A stretch of DNA of 64,000 nt from Cryptomeria japonica. Lineage: Eukaryota > Streptophyta > Pinopsida > Cupressales > Cupressaceae. Below, piece after piece: positions 10,754 to 22,234 of the stretch. The notes beneath the pieces are model-generated. The model saw only the letters and a program-made list of their open reading frames with translations, did not search any database and had not been told where the DNA came from. The position numbers were made by a program, and so were the translations under genes. Within the stretch, counting starts at the first letter, position 1, and each line of letters opens with the position of its first letter. The stretch is from contig NC_081410.1 in assembly GCF_030272615.1 (NCBI RefSeq), forward strand, positions 229,124,915 through 229,188,914, written 5' to 3'.

Positions 10754-10907
10754 ATGTGTCCTTGAGGACACATGTCAAGCCCCTTTTGACATTTGTCCCT
10801 CTTGGGGACACTTGTCCTTCTTTGTTGAGCCACTTTGAGGACAAGTGTGGAATCTTATTCCACATGGCATTCTTAGGATTACCACTTGTCCTCCTTGAGG
10901 ACAAGTG
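10754..10907. repeat. cluster of inverted repeats around GGACAAGTG
   Basis: At 10883-10907, cacttgtcctc and gaggacaagtg form a perfect 11-bp stem with a 3-base loop. At 10754-10773, atgtgtcct and aggacacat form a 9-bp stem. Between them lie further copies (ggggacacttgtcc, gaggacaagtgtgg). The role is unknown. Confidence 0.7.
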
Positions 10908-11659
10908 TTTCATTTCCACAATCCCCTCCTATTCCTCCCTTTCCTATTTAATCCCCCCTCTTTTTCAAGCAAATTATCCACCTTCTCACTACCATACCAT
11001 TATCATGTAAAAATTCCATCTACTTTCATACAATCACACCCTCATAATGTATAATTTCATACTCATATCCAATCATCTCATCCTCATATCCTCTCATCCT
11101 ATCTTCATATCTTGAATCTCATCTTCAAATCGCACATCGTGGAGCAATATCAAGCACAAGCTACGCCATGAGCACACATCCAACCACGAGATAATCAAAT
11201 CAAGAAATCAAATGGAGTTTGCATCTTATGTTTTTTATATCATTGATGATTTATTCATTTATTTCTAACATCCCTATCTTGAGGTGTTTGAGCTAATTAT
11301 GTTTGCATGGATTGCTTAATTTAACTTTCAATCATTCATAATTGTGCACAATTTCCCTCACACAATATCACTACAATGTCCCTAGGTGGAATAATAGTTT
11401 ACTTTATGATTTTTCAAAAGAATAACATAAACTTAAACACTTTTTGATCACTATGATTTTGATATCGGCAAGGTTAGATCATATGATAGCTAGGATTTGA
11501 ATAATAAATTATTTATTTTACTTTTTTGTTTTTCGATCGGTAAATGGTACTTTATATTGATATTTAAAAAATAGTCTATTACATACGACTTGCAGCAAAA
11601 AAAAGAGACCACCAAAAAACTAGCCACCAAAAAACTAAACACATGAAGTCTAATAATTA

Positions 11660-12481
11660 CATACAAAGGTTGGCCAAAGATCAAAACAAAAACCAACAAA
11701 ATATAAACTACTGTAGCACAATAACAACCACAATCTCCTTGCCTTTCTTGCATCCTTCCATAGCATGCTTACGTTGATCCTCCTCGTCGACATGGTCATC
11801 ATGGGCTTCTGAAGGGAAGCCAATCTATAACGACCTACCACCCATGGTGTTCTTGGAGCCTTGAGGCCTTTCGCATTTTTTCTTCGAAGAGGAACTCGAG
11901 CTTGAGTCCCCTCCCAGTCTCCTTCCAAGAGAGGGGCTTCATTTTTCCAACTCCATTCGGATTTCAGCATTTTCCCATGCCCTGATGTATTCCTGCACTC
12001 CTTGCATACCAATTTGGGCTGAAGCCCTACGAACCTCCTTACTACAATTTGCACTCCATAAAAGAAACAAGCATAAAGGGGGTTGAAATTCACACAAATA
12101 CATCCACATGCCATTCGAGAAAACAAAGCCTTCCCCATCCCTTGCCATCTGAATGAATCTCGCCAAGTCACCTCTCCATTCTTCCTTCACACTATTCGAG
12201 AACAACCAGTGAACACGATCCACCTCTACCAACTCAAAAGCCCACACACAAAACATGGATGCTATATCCACGTTAGTATGGTATTTGAATTCCCCCCGCA
12301 TGTATTCATCACTAAGAACAATCTTCACTCTGTTGAGAAAGTCTCTGTCTTCAAACCTAAAGACATTTGAGAGACGCTCATCAAAGATGGCACCCCAAAA
12401 GGCCACCCTAGGATGTGCCACCTTAAGAGAAAAGTGCGGCTCCATTACTATACCAATGCACAAAACCTGCACTACCAACAC
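11660..12481 (-). pseudogene. extra ORF-like stretch downstream of LINE ORF2
   Basis: A frame from 12481 to 11939 codes for 180 residues (180 codons open, including ...RVAFWGAIFDER...). Shifting frame at its end gives a serine run followed by lysines (SSSSSSSKKK) and then an acidic and basic tail. It lies on the LINE's strand between the RNase H stop at 12826 and the A-rich end. I do not recognise a family. It could be a third LINE ORF, host gene sequence captured by 3' read-through, or chance. The residue make-up (W, F, charged, few repeats) looks protein-like. The overlapping frames on the other strand are regarded as shadows. Confidence 0.4.
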
Positions 12482-12825
12482 TCCTGCACTACCTTACCAA
12501 AGGCTCACTTCTCTACACTCAATAACCAAGATCAAACTTTGCTTCCCTAACATGATATCTCCCTTCTTAAAGGCAAATCATCCTTCGATATCCTTGAAAC
12601 ATTCCCCGAATGCACACCATTAATGCGAGTACCCCTTTCGAATTTACATCACATCTGACCATCTCTCGAGCTCCACCACCCTGCCCAACAACATGGAGGA
12701 ATGACGAACACCAATACTGTCAACCCATACCACCACCAATATGCACTCAAAACTCAACATTAAATGCTCGTCGCCTCAATAAGAAAGGATAGTATCCATC
12801 AATAATCAGCCCCAAGATACCACAT

Positions 12826-15800
12826 CTACTCGGGCACTGATATCCTCATCACACCAACCTCCAAATCCAAAGCCTCATTTGCACATCTATTTGCCTCCAT
12901 ATTGCCACCTCAAAGAGTGTGGGATATCTTGAAGTCTTCAAAAAATTTCAAGCTTGATGTGATCATGGAAATATCACAACTAATTTTCCAACTTAGTGAG
13001 CTACCAAAGATGATTGCATTGATGATCACAAGGGAGTCCCCTTCCAGATGTAGCTTGGTCACCCCTAATCTATGAGCTAGAAGTACAACAAGAATGACCT
13101 CTTTGGCCTCAGCTTCATTGTTGGGACCATTTGGCAACCTTTGCCATCCTTCACCAATTTTGACCCCTAGAAAGTTCTTCGCAACACACCCAACACTCAC
13201 CGGTCTCGGGTTACCCTTAGACCCACCATCAAAATTGATCTTTGTCCATCCATCTTCCGGGGCTTTCCACTCAACCACTCTCTCCCCAACGCCTACCGAA
13301 TTAACCCGATCCTACCCATTAATGGGCAGAAATTTCTAAAGAGGCCACCGAGCTTGCATTCTTCTATCCCAAGTTGTGTAGGGATACTTATGAAAGTTCA
13401 CCCTTGCTGCAGCCAAAATCACTAATTCTGAAATCGTCTTCTCTACCCTTTACCACAGCTGGTCACTCCCTTCCACCTTCCCTTGGAAAATACGGTGATT
13501 GCACTCCTTCCAAACTTCCCAAAGGACAATGGAAGGGACAATATCCCAAAGACATGAAAAAATGGATCTTCTCTTACCTCTTGTCCAACATTGAAGCGAA
13601 GATTTCACATCTTTTTGTAATGGAGCTAACCATTCCAATCTACACAACACTTTCTCCCAACATCCCTGAACACCTTCACAATGAAGGAGAAGATGATCAA
13701 TAGTCTCTTCCTCCCTACAACACATAACACATCTATGCAGGCCTGAGAAGCCAAGTTTATTCAGTCTATCCCCTGTCAATATCCTACCCCTCATTGCCAA
13801 CCAAGAAAAAGATCCAGCTTTTGGTAAGCATTTGTCATTCCAACACACTTGCATCGGCCATTCTTCCCTAAGAAAGTTAGATTCAATCAATTGATATCCA
13901 ACCTTAACTGAGTATTGAGTATTGATATCAAGGAAATAGGTCTATCCTTCAACAAGGCCTTCAACATATCTCCTTGAGTCTTTGGTAAGTGAAGTTCTCC
14001 CACATCTATCCAACACCAACAATCGATTCCTTGAGAAGACTCTTTCACTACATAATATGAGACTCTCACACCCCAAGTTGTTGTTGCAACTCTTTTAATC
14101 TCCCTCCACTCTTCTGCTTCACCCAAAGCCTGATGACCATCCTAGGAATCCTCCCAGAAAAGAGCTTTATGACCATCTCCAATATTCCATGAAATATGCT
14201 CCACTATGATCTTCCTACATTCTAAAAGGAATTTCCAGATAGCCGATCCATTAAAGGGGTTTCTGATTGTCAATATTCTCATCGGGTCATTTCTCTCAAG
14301 TTATTTATGAGATAAAACTCTAACCCACTTTTGGTCAAGTTTTGCAAACATTTTCTAGACCAATTTAGCCCCCATTTCCAAATTTATTTTATTCCAACTC
14401 CTAATCCCAACACCTCCAACCCAATTTGGCTTACACACTTTGTCCTAGGCAAGAAGAGGAATTTTACCCTTATCCTCCGAACCATTCCACAAGAATTTCC
14501 TCATGAGACTCTATATTTTTGATAAATTTTCCTGGAATCTTGAAAAATTGCATAAAAAATAAGAGAGTGGCCGAAATCATGGCTTTTAACATAGTGATTC
14601 TCCCTGTCGATGAAAGCCACTTCCCTTTCTAGCTCTCTAATTTGCTTCCATAATTTGAAATTAGGTTTTCCCACAAGGCTGCCTTGTTAGCCCCCCCAGA
14701 CAAGGGAATCCTAAGAAATTTATTTGGCAGACACCCCGCATTAATACCAAGGGTATGAGCTATATCCTGCCTAAATCTAGCATTAGTATTAAATCAATAT
14801 AACTCAGATTTATGCCAATTTACCGCCTGACCTGAAACCTTGCAGTATCGGTCCAGAATACATTTCATGATTCTCACTTCCCTTAGAAAAGCCTCCCCAA
14901 ACAACAGAGTGTCATCTGCAAATTAAGTATGGGTTACTGCCTCCATACCATTAGCAATGCTAATACCTCTCCATCGGCCCTCCATTCGACTCTGACTGAT
15001 CATTCTTCCCAAAGATTCTGCCATGATTATGAACAGGAACGGGAAAAGTGGATCTCCTTGACGAATACCCCTTCAAGTCAAAAAGAAACCTTGAGGCAAA
15101 CTATTAACAAGGATCGAACACCTTAGGGATGAGATACAACTATAAACGTCGTCAATCCAGTGGTGGTGAAAGCCAAATTGTTTCAAAACCTGTACCACAA
15201 ACTCTCTATTGACAAGATCATACGCTTTCTTGATATCAATCTTTATTAGCATCCTCTCCACCACTGCAATCCAGACTGAATGAATTGCCTCATGGGCAAT
15301 GATAATTCCATCCACAATAGAACAATTGGGAGTAAAGTCACTCTGTTCCTCCGAGATAATTTTTGGTAGTAATTTCTTCAGCCTGTTGGCCATAACTTTT
15401 GCTATAATCTTATATCCAATGTTACATAAAGAGATTGGTTGGATATCATCAAAGGACATCACTTCAATTTTCCTGGGGATCAAGGCAATAAAGGTATTAT
15501 TCGGATCTTTTGACATATACCTTTTCTCTCTGGATTCCTCGACCATAGCCAACATATCATCCTTGACAACTTCCCAAAATTTAAAAAAAATAAAGTCGAA
15601 AACCCATCTGGGCCAGAAGATTTATCTGCACCAAGCAAAAATACTACCTTCTTCACTTCCTCCATTGAGAAATGTTGCAACAAGAGATTGTTATCACCCT
15701 CTGAAATTAGCTTACAAATATCTCCCACCCTCTGCCCTGCAACCCACAATCAACATCAGAAGGCACGTTCAGCAGTGCCTTAAAAAATTTAACTGCCTCT

Positions 15801-16970
15801 TGATTGATCAACTCAGGAGACTCCAAAATTTTGCCTTGGCTATCCGAAATCCTATTAATTCTTCTGAAACTTTGCCTCACTTTCATTGACTTGTAGAAAA
15901 AGCGGGTAGTTCTGTCACCTTCTTTGAGCCACTTCTCCCTCTATTTTTGTCTCCAATAAATTTCCTCCCTAGCTAAGATCTCTCAAAGTTTCATTTGAAG
16001 TTCCCTCTCTTGATGAAATTCTCGTGTCATCATGCCATCCCCCATAATTTTAATGTTCATATTCTCCAATGCAATCTCAATCTTTGCTTTGTCAACAAAG
16101 ATATTACCGAAACTAAACATATTCCATTCTTTCAATTTCTCCTTAACATGTCTCAGTTTACAAACCACCATATGAGCCTTTGAAACATTAAGTTTGATCA
16201 GATCATTCCACCATCTGACAATCTGCTCATGCAAGTCGGGCTTTCAAAGCCACACTTTTCGAATTTGAAGGGGTATCTCTGAGGAACATAATCTTTTTGA
16301 ATGTTAATAGAGATAGGAAAGTGGTCCAAACCCGAGATAGGCCATACCAGCGCTTCCCAAGTAACTACAGATCAGCTCCAGTTTTCCAAAAGGAGGAAAT
16401 GATCCAACTTTTGAATGATTCTATTCTCTCTCTCCTATCTGTTAGACCAAGTAAAATTTCCCTTACTGAAAGCTATATCCATCAAATTGTTGCTAGAAAT
16501 CAAATTATTGAAGTGTCTCTGGGCAATATTAAAACCTCTAGTGCCCCCTTCCTTCTCTGACGGAGACCTAATAGCATTAGAATCTCCCCCAACCACAACT
16601 AAGAAATTCACATACTGAGCTATGAAACTTGAATTGTTTACCCAAACCTCTTCTTTCTCCTTCTCATGGTAGGGCCCATATATGTTAATCAATATGAAAA
16701 TAGTAACATGTATCAAGGATCCTCTAAAAATTATCCCTTCATCACCCTCGGGTTCCACAACGTACACAGCCCACCAGAAGCTCCATCCTCCACTTTGAAC
16801 TTGCCCTCCCACTCCTTCCATTACACCTTAAACTTCCCCAAATTTGAATCCTTGATCTTAGTTTTTTGAATAAAAAAGATATCAGATTTCATCTGCCAAA
16901 CTCCTCGTTTGACCAGATGAAGTTTGTCAGGGGCATTGCATCCCCTGACATTCTAGGAGAAGAACTTCAT
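12826..16970 (-). pseudogene. LINE ORF2: endonuclease, reverse transcriptase, zinc region, RNase H
   Basis: The start ATG at 16970 opens with MKFFS*NVRGC, a typical endonuclease beginning in which the tryptophan codon is now a stop. The endonuclease continues with INIYGPYH and GGDSNAIRS (normally GDFNAIR). The reverse transcriptase shows PISLCNIGYKIIAKVMANRL, then KIDIKKAYD, then an intact FADD catalytic box near 14910, just after a stop. A zinc-binding region with CVMCCREEETIDHLLLHC (13450-13890) follows, then RNase H starting NFDGGSKGNPRP and ending at a stop at 12826. Known function: nicking of the target and target-primed reverse transcription. Many stops and frameshifts rule out activity. 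About 1380 codons is the usual length. Confidence 0.88.
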
Positions 16971-17035
16971 TACTTCTGAGGAAGGGTGTTTCCCTTCCTT
17001 GTACTCAATTTTCATTGGCCTTTGGCAATACCCTC

Positions 17036-18633
17036 TCATATAAGAAGCTCTTTGTTAGACTTCTTACCCCTCTTTTTCTTTTCACCATTTTGTGGCTTCA
17101 CAATTTGGGACATCGATTGGGAGATGGTTCTGAAATCCAATATGTCTACTAAATTCTCCTCCCCAAATAGGTCTTCCTCCCCAGAATCAGATTCTCCTTG
17201 GTGCGTAAAGAGGGAGCGAATAGGGGATTTCCTTATATTATCTTCCACTTTGGCATTTTTCCTTGTGCAATGCTTAATCCTCTCTGTGTTGGACTAACCT
17301 GAAAAGTCACCCCATTGTCTCTTACAAATGAGAAGGCTCTATAATCCTCATGTCCCTGAGTCTTTCAAACTCTCACCACCCACCTCTTGAAACGAGTCTA
17401 GTCCTGACACATTAAGATTCAAGGCCATATGATTTATCTCTTCAAGACAACTCATCCCCCCACCCCTTGGAGAAACTTTTGTATTGCACAAATTCATATT
17501 ATAGTTTTGGATCTCCTTCTAAGGTTGAGAATCATCAACCTTGTTGAATTCCTTCCTTGGGGTAAATCACTTCCCGGTGGCGATGAACAAAATATCTTGT
17601 TGTTTATATTATCTTCTCCTGCATTAGTACACAGAATAGCCCTCTCCATTGGGTCCCCATGGATAATGTCCTTCTTACAATGATCACTAACTACAACCTC
17701 TTGAGAGAAACCTACTTCCGCATCTCCCACCTTTTGCTTACCTTTCCCTTGTTTAGTGCAGGCCTCCTCCAAATGGCCTATGCACTTACAAGTTCTACAT
17801 TTCTCTCTAGCTTTATCCACTTTGATCTTTTGGACCCAAATACCTTCACTTGATACAAGCTCAAGATTCATAGGAAGAGAGGGGATTGGTCTCCACATAA
17901 TGCATATTCTCGTGTATATGCAGGAGTCAATATCATTCCTCACTTCCTCAGATTTGATGTACCGACCTAGTTTGTTGCCTATCACTTGCAATGTGTCTTC
18001 CTCCCAATATTCCCTTGGAAGGTTATACAGTTTGATCCATAATGGAACCTCTTCAATATTTTCTTGCACTGGATCAAATTTAGGCTCTCAGTTCCCAATA
18101 TAAGCTCCTCTGCCACCCATCAAATAGGGCCCTCCATTTAAAATCCCTCTTTGACCATTGCATCCTTGCAAATGATCAAGAAGAAAGCATTTGGCAGCAA
18201 TTTCACAATACACCCTTGTCCCCACACTTCCTCACACCATCTAATAACTTTAGGAAGAGTTGGCCAATTGTCTACCCATTTAACAAATAAGCCCCTTTCT
18301 CTGAGATTTTTCACCGCCAACTTCCACTCCCCGTTCTCTATATTCAATGATAATTTCCTCTAGACATTCTTCAGGTCCTCCCAATCTTTGTCCACTGGTC
18401 TCCTATCTATTATGGACTGTTCATTAGCATCTTTGGATTGATTTGGGCCTCACTTTAGGTGGAAACCTCTTGCATATGAAACTCGAGCTGCAAACCACTT
18501 TTTCGAGCACCTCCAACGATCCTCTTTGAAAACTGATCGCAGTGGTTGATCCTCCCAAACCCTCTGTGGCAGTCGCCATGGAAGATAACAACCCCGCCAA
18601 TTGCCTCACCCCCTCGACTGACAAATTATCCAT
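17036..18633 (-). pseudogene. LINE ORF1 (DUF4283-type RNA-binding protein)
   Basis: ORF1 starts MDNLSVEGVRQLAG at 18633. It shows the plant L1 ORF1 layout: a DUF4283-like segment (GEWKLAVKNLRERGLFV), a second segment (VPLWIKLYNLPREYWEED), and a CCHC knuckle (CRTCKCIGHLEEAC) that keeps all four ligands. The tail is basic and ends at KKKRGKKSNKELLI. Several frame breaks divide it. In intact elements it binds the element RNA. It ends about 65 bp before the ORF2 start. Confidence 0.82.
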
Positions 18634-19149
18634 TGCTTTCCTCGACTCTCCATCCCATAATATCTTACTTTTTTTTTATTAGTGAAAGTGTTTCTTATTT
18701 AATTAAGATTGGGGTTTTTTTTTGCCCTAACCTAGTGGGGCTACAAAGGAGGAGCCACCTCCCCAATAATTTTGTAAACCAAAGTAAAAAAACCCATTAA
18801 CATGTTTCAACATTTCAATGGTGCACGTGTGCATCTACTTTGGAATGAGATTGTAGCATCATATTGAAAATTCATTCACCCTTAATTCTATTATCTCTTT
18901 TTCTCAACACTACCTTCCACCCTTCCTTCTATGGTTCTCCTTTCTGACTCTCCTCAAAAGTTTCTTGGAAGGACTGTTTTTACTTCTTCTTTTTTCAGAC
19001 ATCCTAAGGTTTCTAGTCTGACCATTTTCTCAATCCCTGTATCCCTCACAACATTAACACTATCCTTTTTTGGACTCAAAACCTTTCTCAAGTTGATAGG
19101 ATTTTGTTGACTATTAAGCGATGCTCCATTACAATCACCCTAGTCAATC
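18634..19149. other. spacer between LINE relics, no gene seen
   Basis: The region includes T-rich tracts at about 18668 and 18716, which on the minus strand are A-rich and could be the decayed 3' tail of the LINE relic to the right, or the 5' untranslated part of the first LINE. Nothing else is recognisable. Confidence 0.35.
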
Positions 19150-19985
19150 GTTGTCTTTGTGTTGTTATCTTGGCACTTCTCTTCCTTCTCCACTAAGTAA
19201 TGAATGGGGGAGACCTCTTTCCACCAATTTTCTTGTTTGTATAATTTACATTTGGCATAAAAGTGGCAACATGCCCTATTTGGAAGCATCTTCGATAGCA
19301 AAATGGAATCCCTTCATAATCCAAAGGTTGAATCCAACATCCCTTAGTCAATTTCATTGATACCTCCTCCAAGAAATATTTATCCATATCCATTTTCACC
19401 AAAATACAAACATACATAGTGTGCATAAAATTTGAAGAAACCTCATCCATTGCCAAAATTTTTCCTAGAGCACTACTTATAACAACAAAGCATGTATTGG
19501 ACCAATATTGCAAAGGGAGATTAGGGAGTTTTACCAAAATTGGAATCTACTCAAAAGATTTAGTGACAAGGTTGAAAGCCAAGTACCAAGGTTTTAACAT
19601 TAGTAGGTACTTATCCTCCCAACTCTATTGGTAGTCACAGAGGATATTGTTTCTATCCTACAAATTGTCAAGAACTACCATGAAGAAACCTCACACTCCA
19701 GGAAATATTTGAACATCTCCATCCAAAATTGGGCCCCATATTTCTAAAATCCATTTATTTAAGTCATTAAGGCTTGTCCAAAATCCTTTGAACCTTCCTA
19801 TCAAGACCAATTCTACAAAATGCTTCTCATTTTCAACCATCTGATTTTTCATTTCCTCATCTAAAATCACCATTGCAGATCTAGTATTTTGGTTTGGCAA
19901 AGCCAAACCATAGTTTCTCAATTTACAATATTTACTACTTCCTTCCTCCGTATAAAAACCTAGCCTCCTCATATCCTCCACTTGT
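19150..19985 (-). pseudogene. ORF1 relic of a second LINE
   Basis: Two minus-strand frames (19691-19981 and 19193-19537) and the sequence between them read as one broken ORF1. The first contains a DUF4283-like stretch (FVELVLIGRFKGFW). The second has LPNLPLQYWSN, a partner of the LYNLPREYW segment of the neighbouring LINE, and a decayed zinc knuckle (CYRRCFQIGHVATF, with the last cysteine lost). It differs enough from the LINE at 11500-18700 to be a separate lineage. No ORF2 follows it. Confidence 0.7.
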
Positions 19986-20972
19986 CCATTTACATCTCTC
20001 CACCTATCCCATTCCGAATGAACCTTCTTGAGGCCCCCAAATCATTCAACACCAACTCTCGATAACCCCCACTATGTATCTTGCTCCAACTTCAACTGCA
20101 AATCTTGCGAATGCTTTCTTCCCTTTTTAGGATTCACTCACATTTTTCCATTGCATGATGGAGAAGAGATGCCACCCACCCCTCCATTCTTTGCATTTCA
20201 ATTATATTTTAATCCCCAAAAAGTGGGGTATGTGTTGGGACTTAATCCTATGGTATTAATTTTTTCCTTGAGTCCCCTCCCTTTCTCTATGTCTTGATTT
20301 TTGTGTAGTCCTCCATTTATACCTAATATGAGAAGTTGTAAGTGGGTATCCCTTAGTCAAAATTTCCTAAGCTATTCACTATTATTTCACATGATTCCAT
20401 AATATGTTACACTTTCAAAATTTTCAAAAGTATCTAAGTGTATAGGTTGTAGGTTAAAATGTCCAAGTTTGTGCAAAGTGTTAGAGTTTCCTTTCCAAGC
20501 ATATATTTTTTCCACTCGCACTTCCTTTATTACTTATTAAGATAAAAATAATAGAATTGGGAATTTTCATTCACTTGTCCGTTGCTTTCACTCCACTTTT
20601 CCTTTATATTCATTGACTTGTAAGAATTCCCTCTTCCTATGTACCAATCACTCTTGGTAGTCTTGAACCCTGTCGCATGACATTTTAACTATTTGTTCCT
20701 CATTGTAGTTCAATCCTTAGAATCCCCTTTCTAACATTCCTTAATGGTATGACTTCATCACCACCCCAAAACCTTGAGACCCCAACCTAAGGCATGAGCC
20801 TTGGTTCGTCCCCACCCCCTAAAGCGTGACACTCTAACCATTGTTTATTTTCATGCTAAACTACTTCCCTACATGTTTAAAGGATAATTTATAACTAGGG
20901 ATGACATCATCATGGTCTGGATTATTGTTTCTCTCAACCATAAATCATTATTTATCAAAATGAGAATATAGC
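19986..20972. other. no gene seen
   Basis: This is unassigned sequence left of copia element 2. The small frame at 20028 has no recognisable motif. The region ends at the LTR start of element 2. Confidence 0.4.
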
Positions 20973-21998
20973 TGTTGAATGTTCGGACAACTAAGATGGG
21001 GTGAATCAGTTGCCAATTAAGCTTTCTAATTCTTTCACAGATCCAGAATAACCAACTGATTAATTAATTAACTTGAACAAATGTAATCATGAAATTATAC
21101 ATATACACATAGAAATCATACACAATGAACACCAACTATGACGTGGAAAACCCAAGAAGGGAAAAACCATAGAGAATGTTAGTTATCAATATATAACAAT
21201 AGTTAGGGTGACACTAGTTAAGGTGATTTTTATAAAGGTGGCTCACTGCCAAAATGCTCATTGCAAGAGGGCTCACTACCCAGAAAGGCTCATTGCTATA
21301 AGAGAAAGAAAGAAAAGAAAATCCATTGGCTATTGATACAACTACCATAAACAACAATGTCGAAACAACCTTTGGTTCCTAACATCACACTACACACCTT
21401 CATACAACTTCTCACATCAATCATCAATCAAACTTAGCTTTTCAGTCTCACATATATTTAATATCTTATTCATTATGATCACCCTCTACTTATACTTTCC
21501 TCCTGACTACATAACCTTCCAAGTCGACCAAACATAATTTGAAATAGGTCTACACTAAACATTCATGTGGTAGAAAGGAAATGGAAAGTGGACCACACCA
21601 CAACACACTTCATCGAACAGATCAACATGTTACGCATCCATCACAAATACTAGAGCCAGAACAAGATTCATACACTACACAAATATCGTCACACAATCTC
21701 CAACTTTGGATAGGACCGAACCCAAAATAATGCTTCTTAACTCAACAAAACAAGAATGGAACCAAGATAAACATGAATCCAAGTAATCAAAACCATATCT
21801 AGAAAATACAAAAATCTAGATCACAAGAAACACTATCAATTACCAATCAGGATTGAACATCATCAAGAGCACAACTTCCAGAGGACCAAATCGTTTGGGA
21901 AAAATATTCCAGATCACCAACATAGAAAACCAATATGAATTTTCTATGTCGACATTAATGACAACCATATCAACACCATCAACATCACATTTTCAAAA
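20973..21998 (-). repeat. 3' LTR of element 2
   Basis: On the plus strand it starts tgttgaatgttcgg and ends cattttcaaaa, where the expected terminal CA has become AA. The polypurine tract follows directly. It contains the acgtggaaaaccc...gggaaaaaccat block near 21140. Confidence 0.85.
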
Positions 21999-22010
21999 AT
22001 CTCCCCCTTT
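21999..22010 (-). promoter_or_regulatory. polypurine tract of element 2
   Basis: On the minus strand this reads aaagggggagat, directly before the 3' LTR. Similar purine runs occur further upstream at about 22080-22092 and 22110-22120, the repeated-tract arrangement seen in Sireviruses. Confidence 0.7.
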
Positions 22011-22234
22011 GTCATTGATGGCAATATCCATCAACAACAAACCAAAAACATTGTAACTCTACAACTCTCTTTGCATCTCTCCCCTTTTGACATCAAGGAC
22101 AAAGGAGATCACATCTCCCCCTATGAAACTTATTGTGTTCCTCCTAAGGGGAATCCCCCAAGCATTAGTCCAGACAAGAATGTTCATGCAATTCACTGGA
22201 CCAATACACATCCAAATGCACACCAGTTCAAACT

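Larger units (their letters stand above)
10106..11270 (-). mobile_element. probable 5' LTR of a minus-strand element, with primer site
   Basis: Read on the minus strand, a sequence ending gtgtctaca is followed by ggtatcaaagtagagtt, which resembles a tRNA primer site. This implies an LTR from 10122 rightwards. A candidate outer end is ttctaaca at 11270, but no partner LTR or target duplication was found in the window. The region holds AATTAATT-rich tandem repeats and a hairpin cluster, both common in noncoding LTR DNA. The ORF at 10732-11010 overlaps the hairpins and is not a gene. Confidence 0.35.
11500..18700 (-). mobile_element. L1-type LINE with RNase H, nearly full length, broken
   Basis: Read on the minus strand, the order is ORF1 (17036-18633), ORF2 (12826-16970) with endonuclease, reverse transcriptase, zinc-binding region and RNase H, and then about 1.3 kb ending in A-rich sequence near 11540-11500. 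That order is the plant L1 layout. ORF1 and ORF2 both carry stops and frame breaks but keep domain order throughout, so this is a long insertion that decayed in place, not a 5'-truncated copy. I did not find flanking target duplications. Confidence 0.82.

Noticed and set aside
10732-11010. 92-codon plus-strand ORF and 65-codon minus-strand ORF
   Set aside because: They lie opposite each other over the hairpin cluster; the open frames reflect inverted repeats and no motif is present.
12083-13703. Plus-strand ORFs over the LINE (for example 12255-12623 and 13374-13703)
   Set aside because: They are antisense to LINE RNase H, zinc region and the downstream ORF and show no motifs.
20968-20972. 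Target-site duplication for element 2
   Set aside because: The left flank atagc and right flank atatt do not match; the terminal bases of both LTRs are mutated, so I do not claim one.
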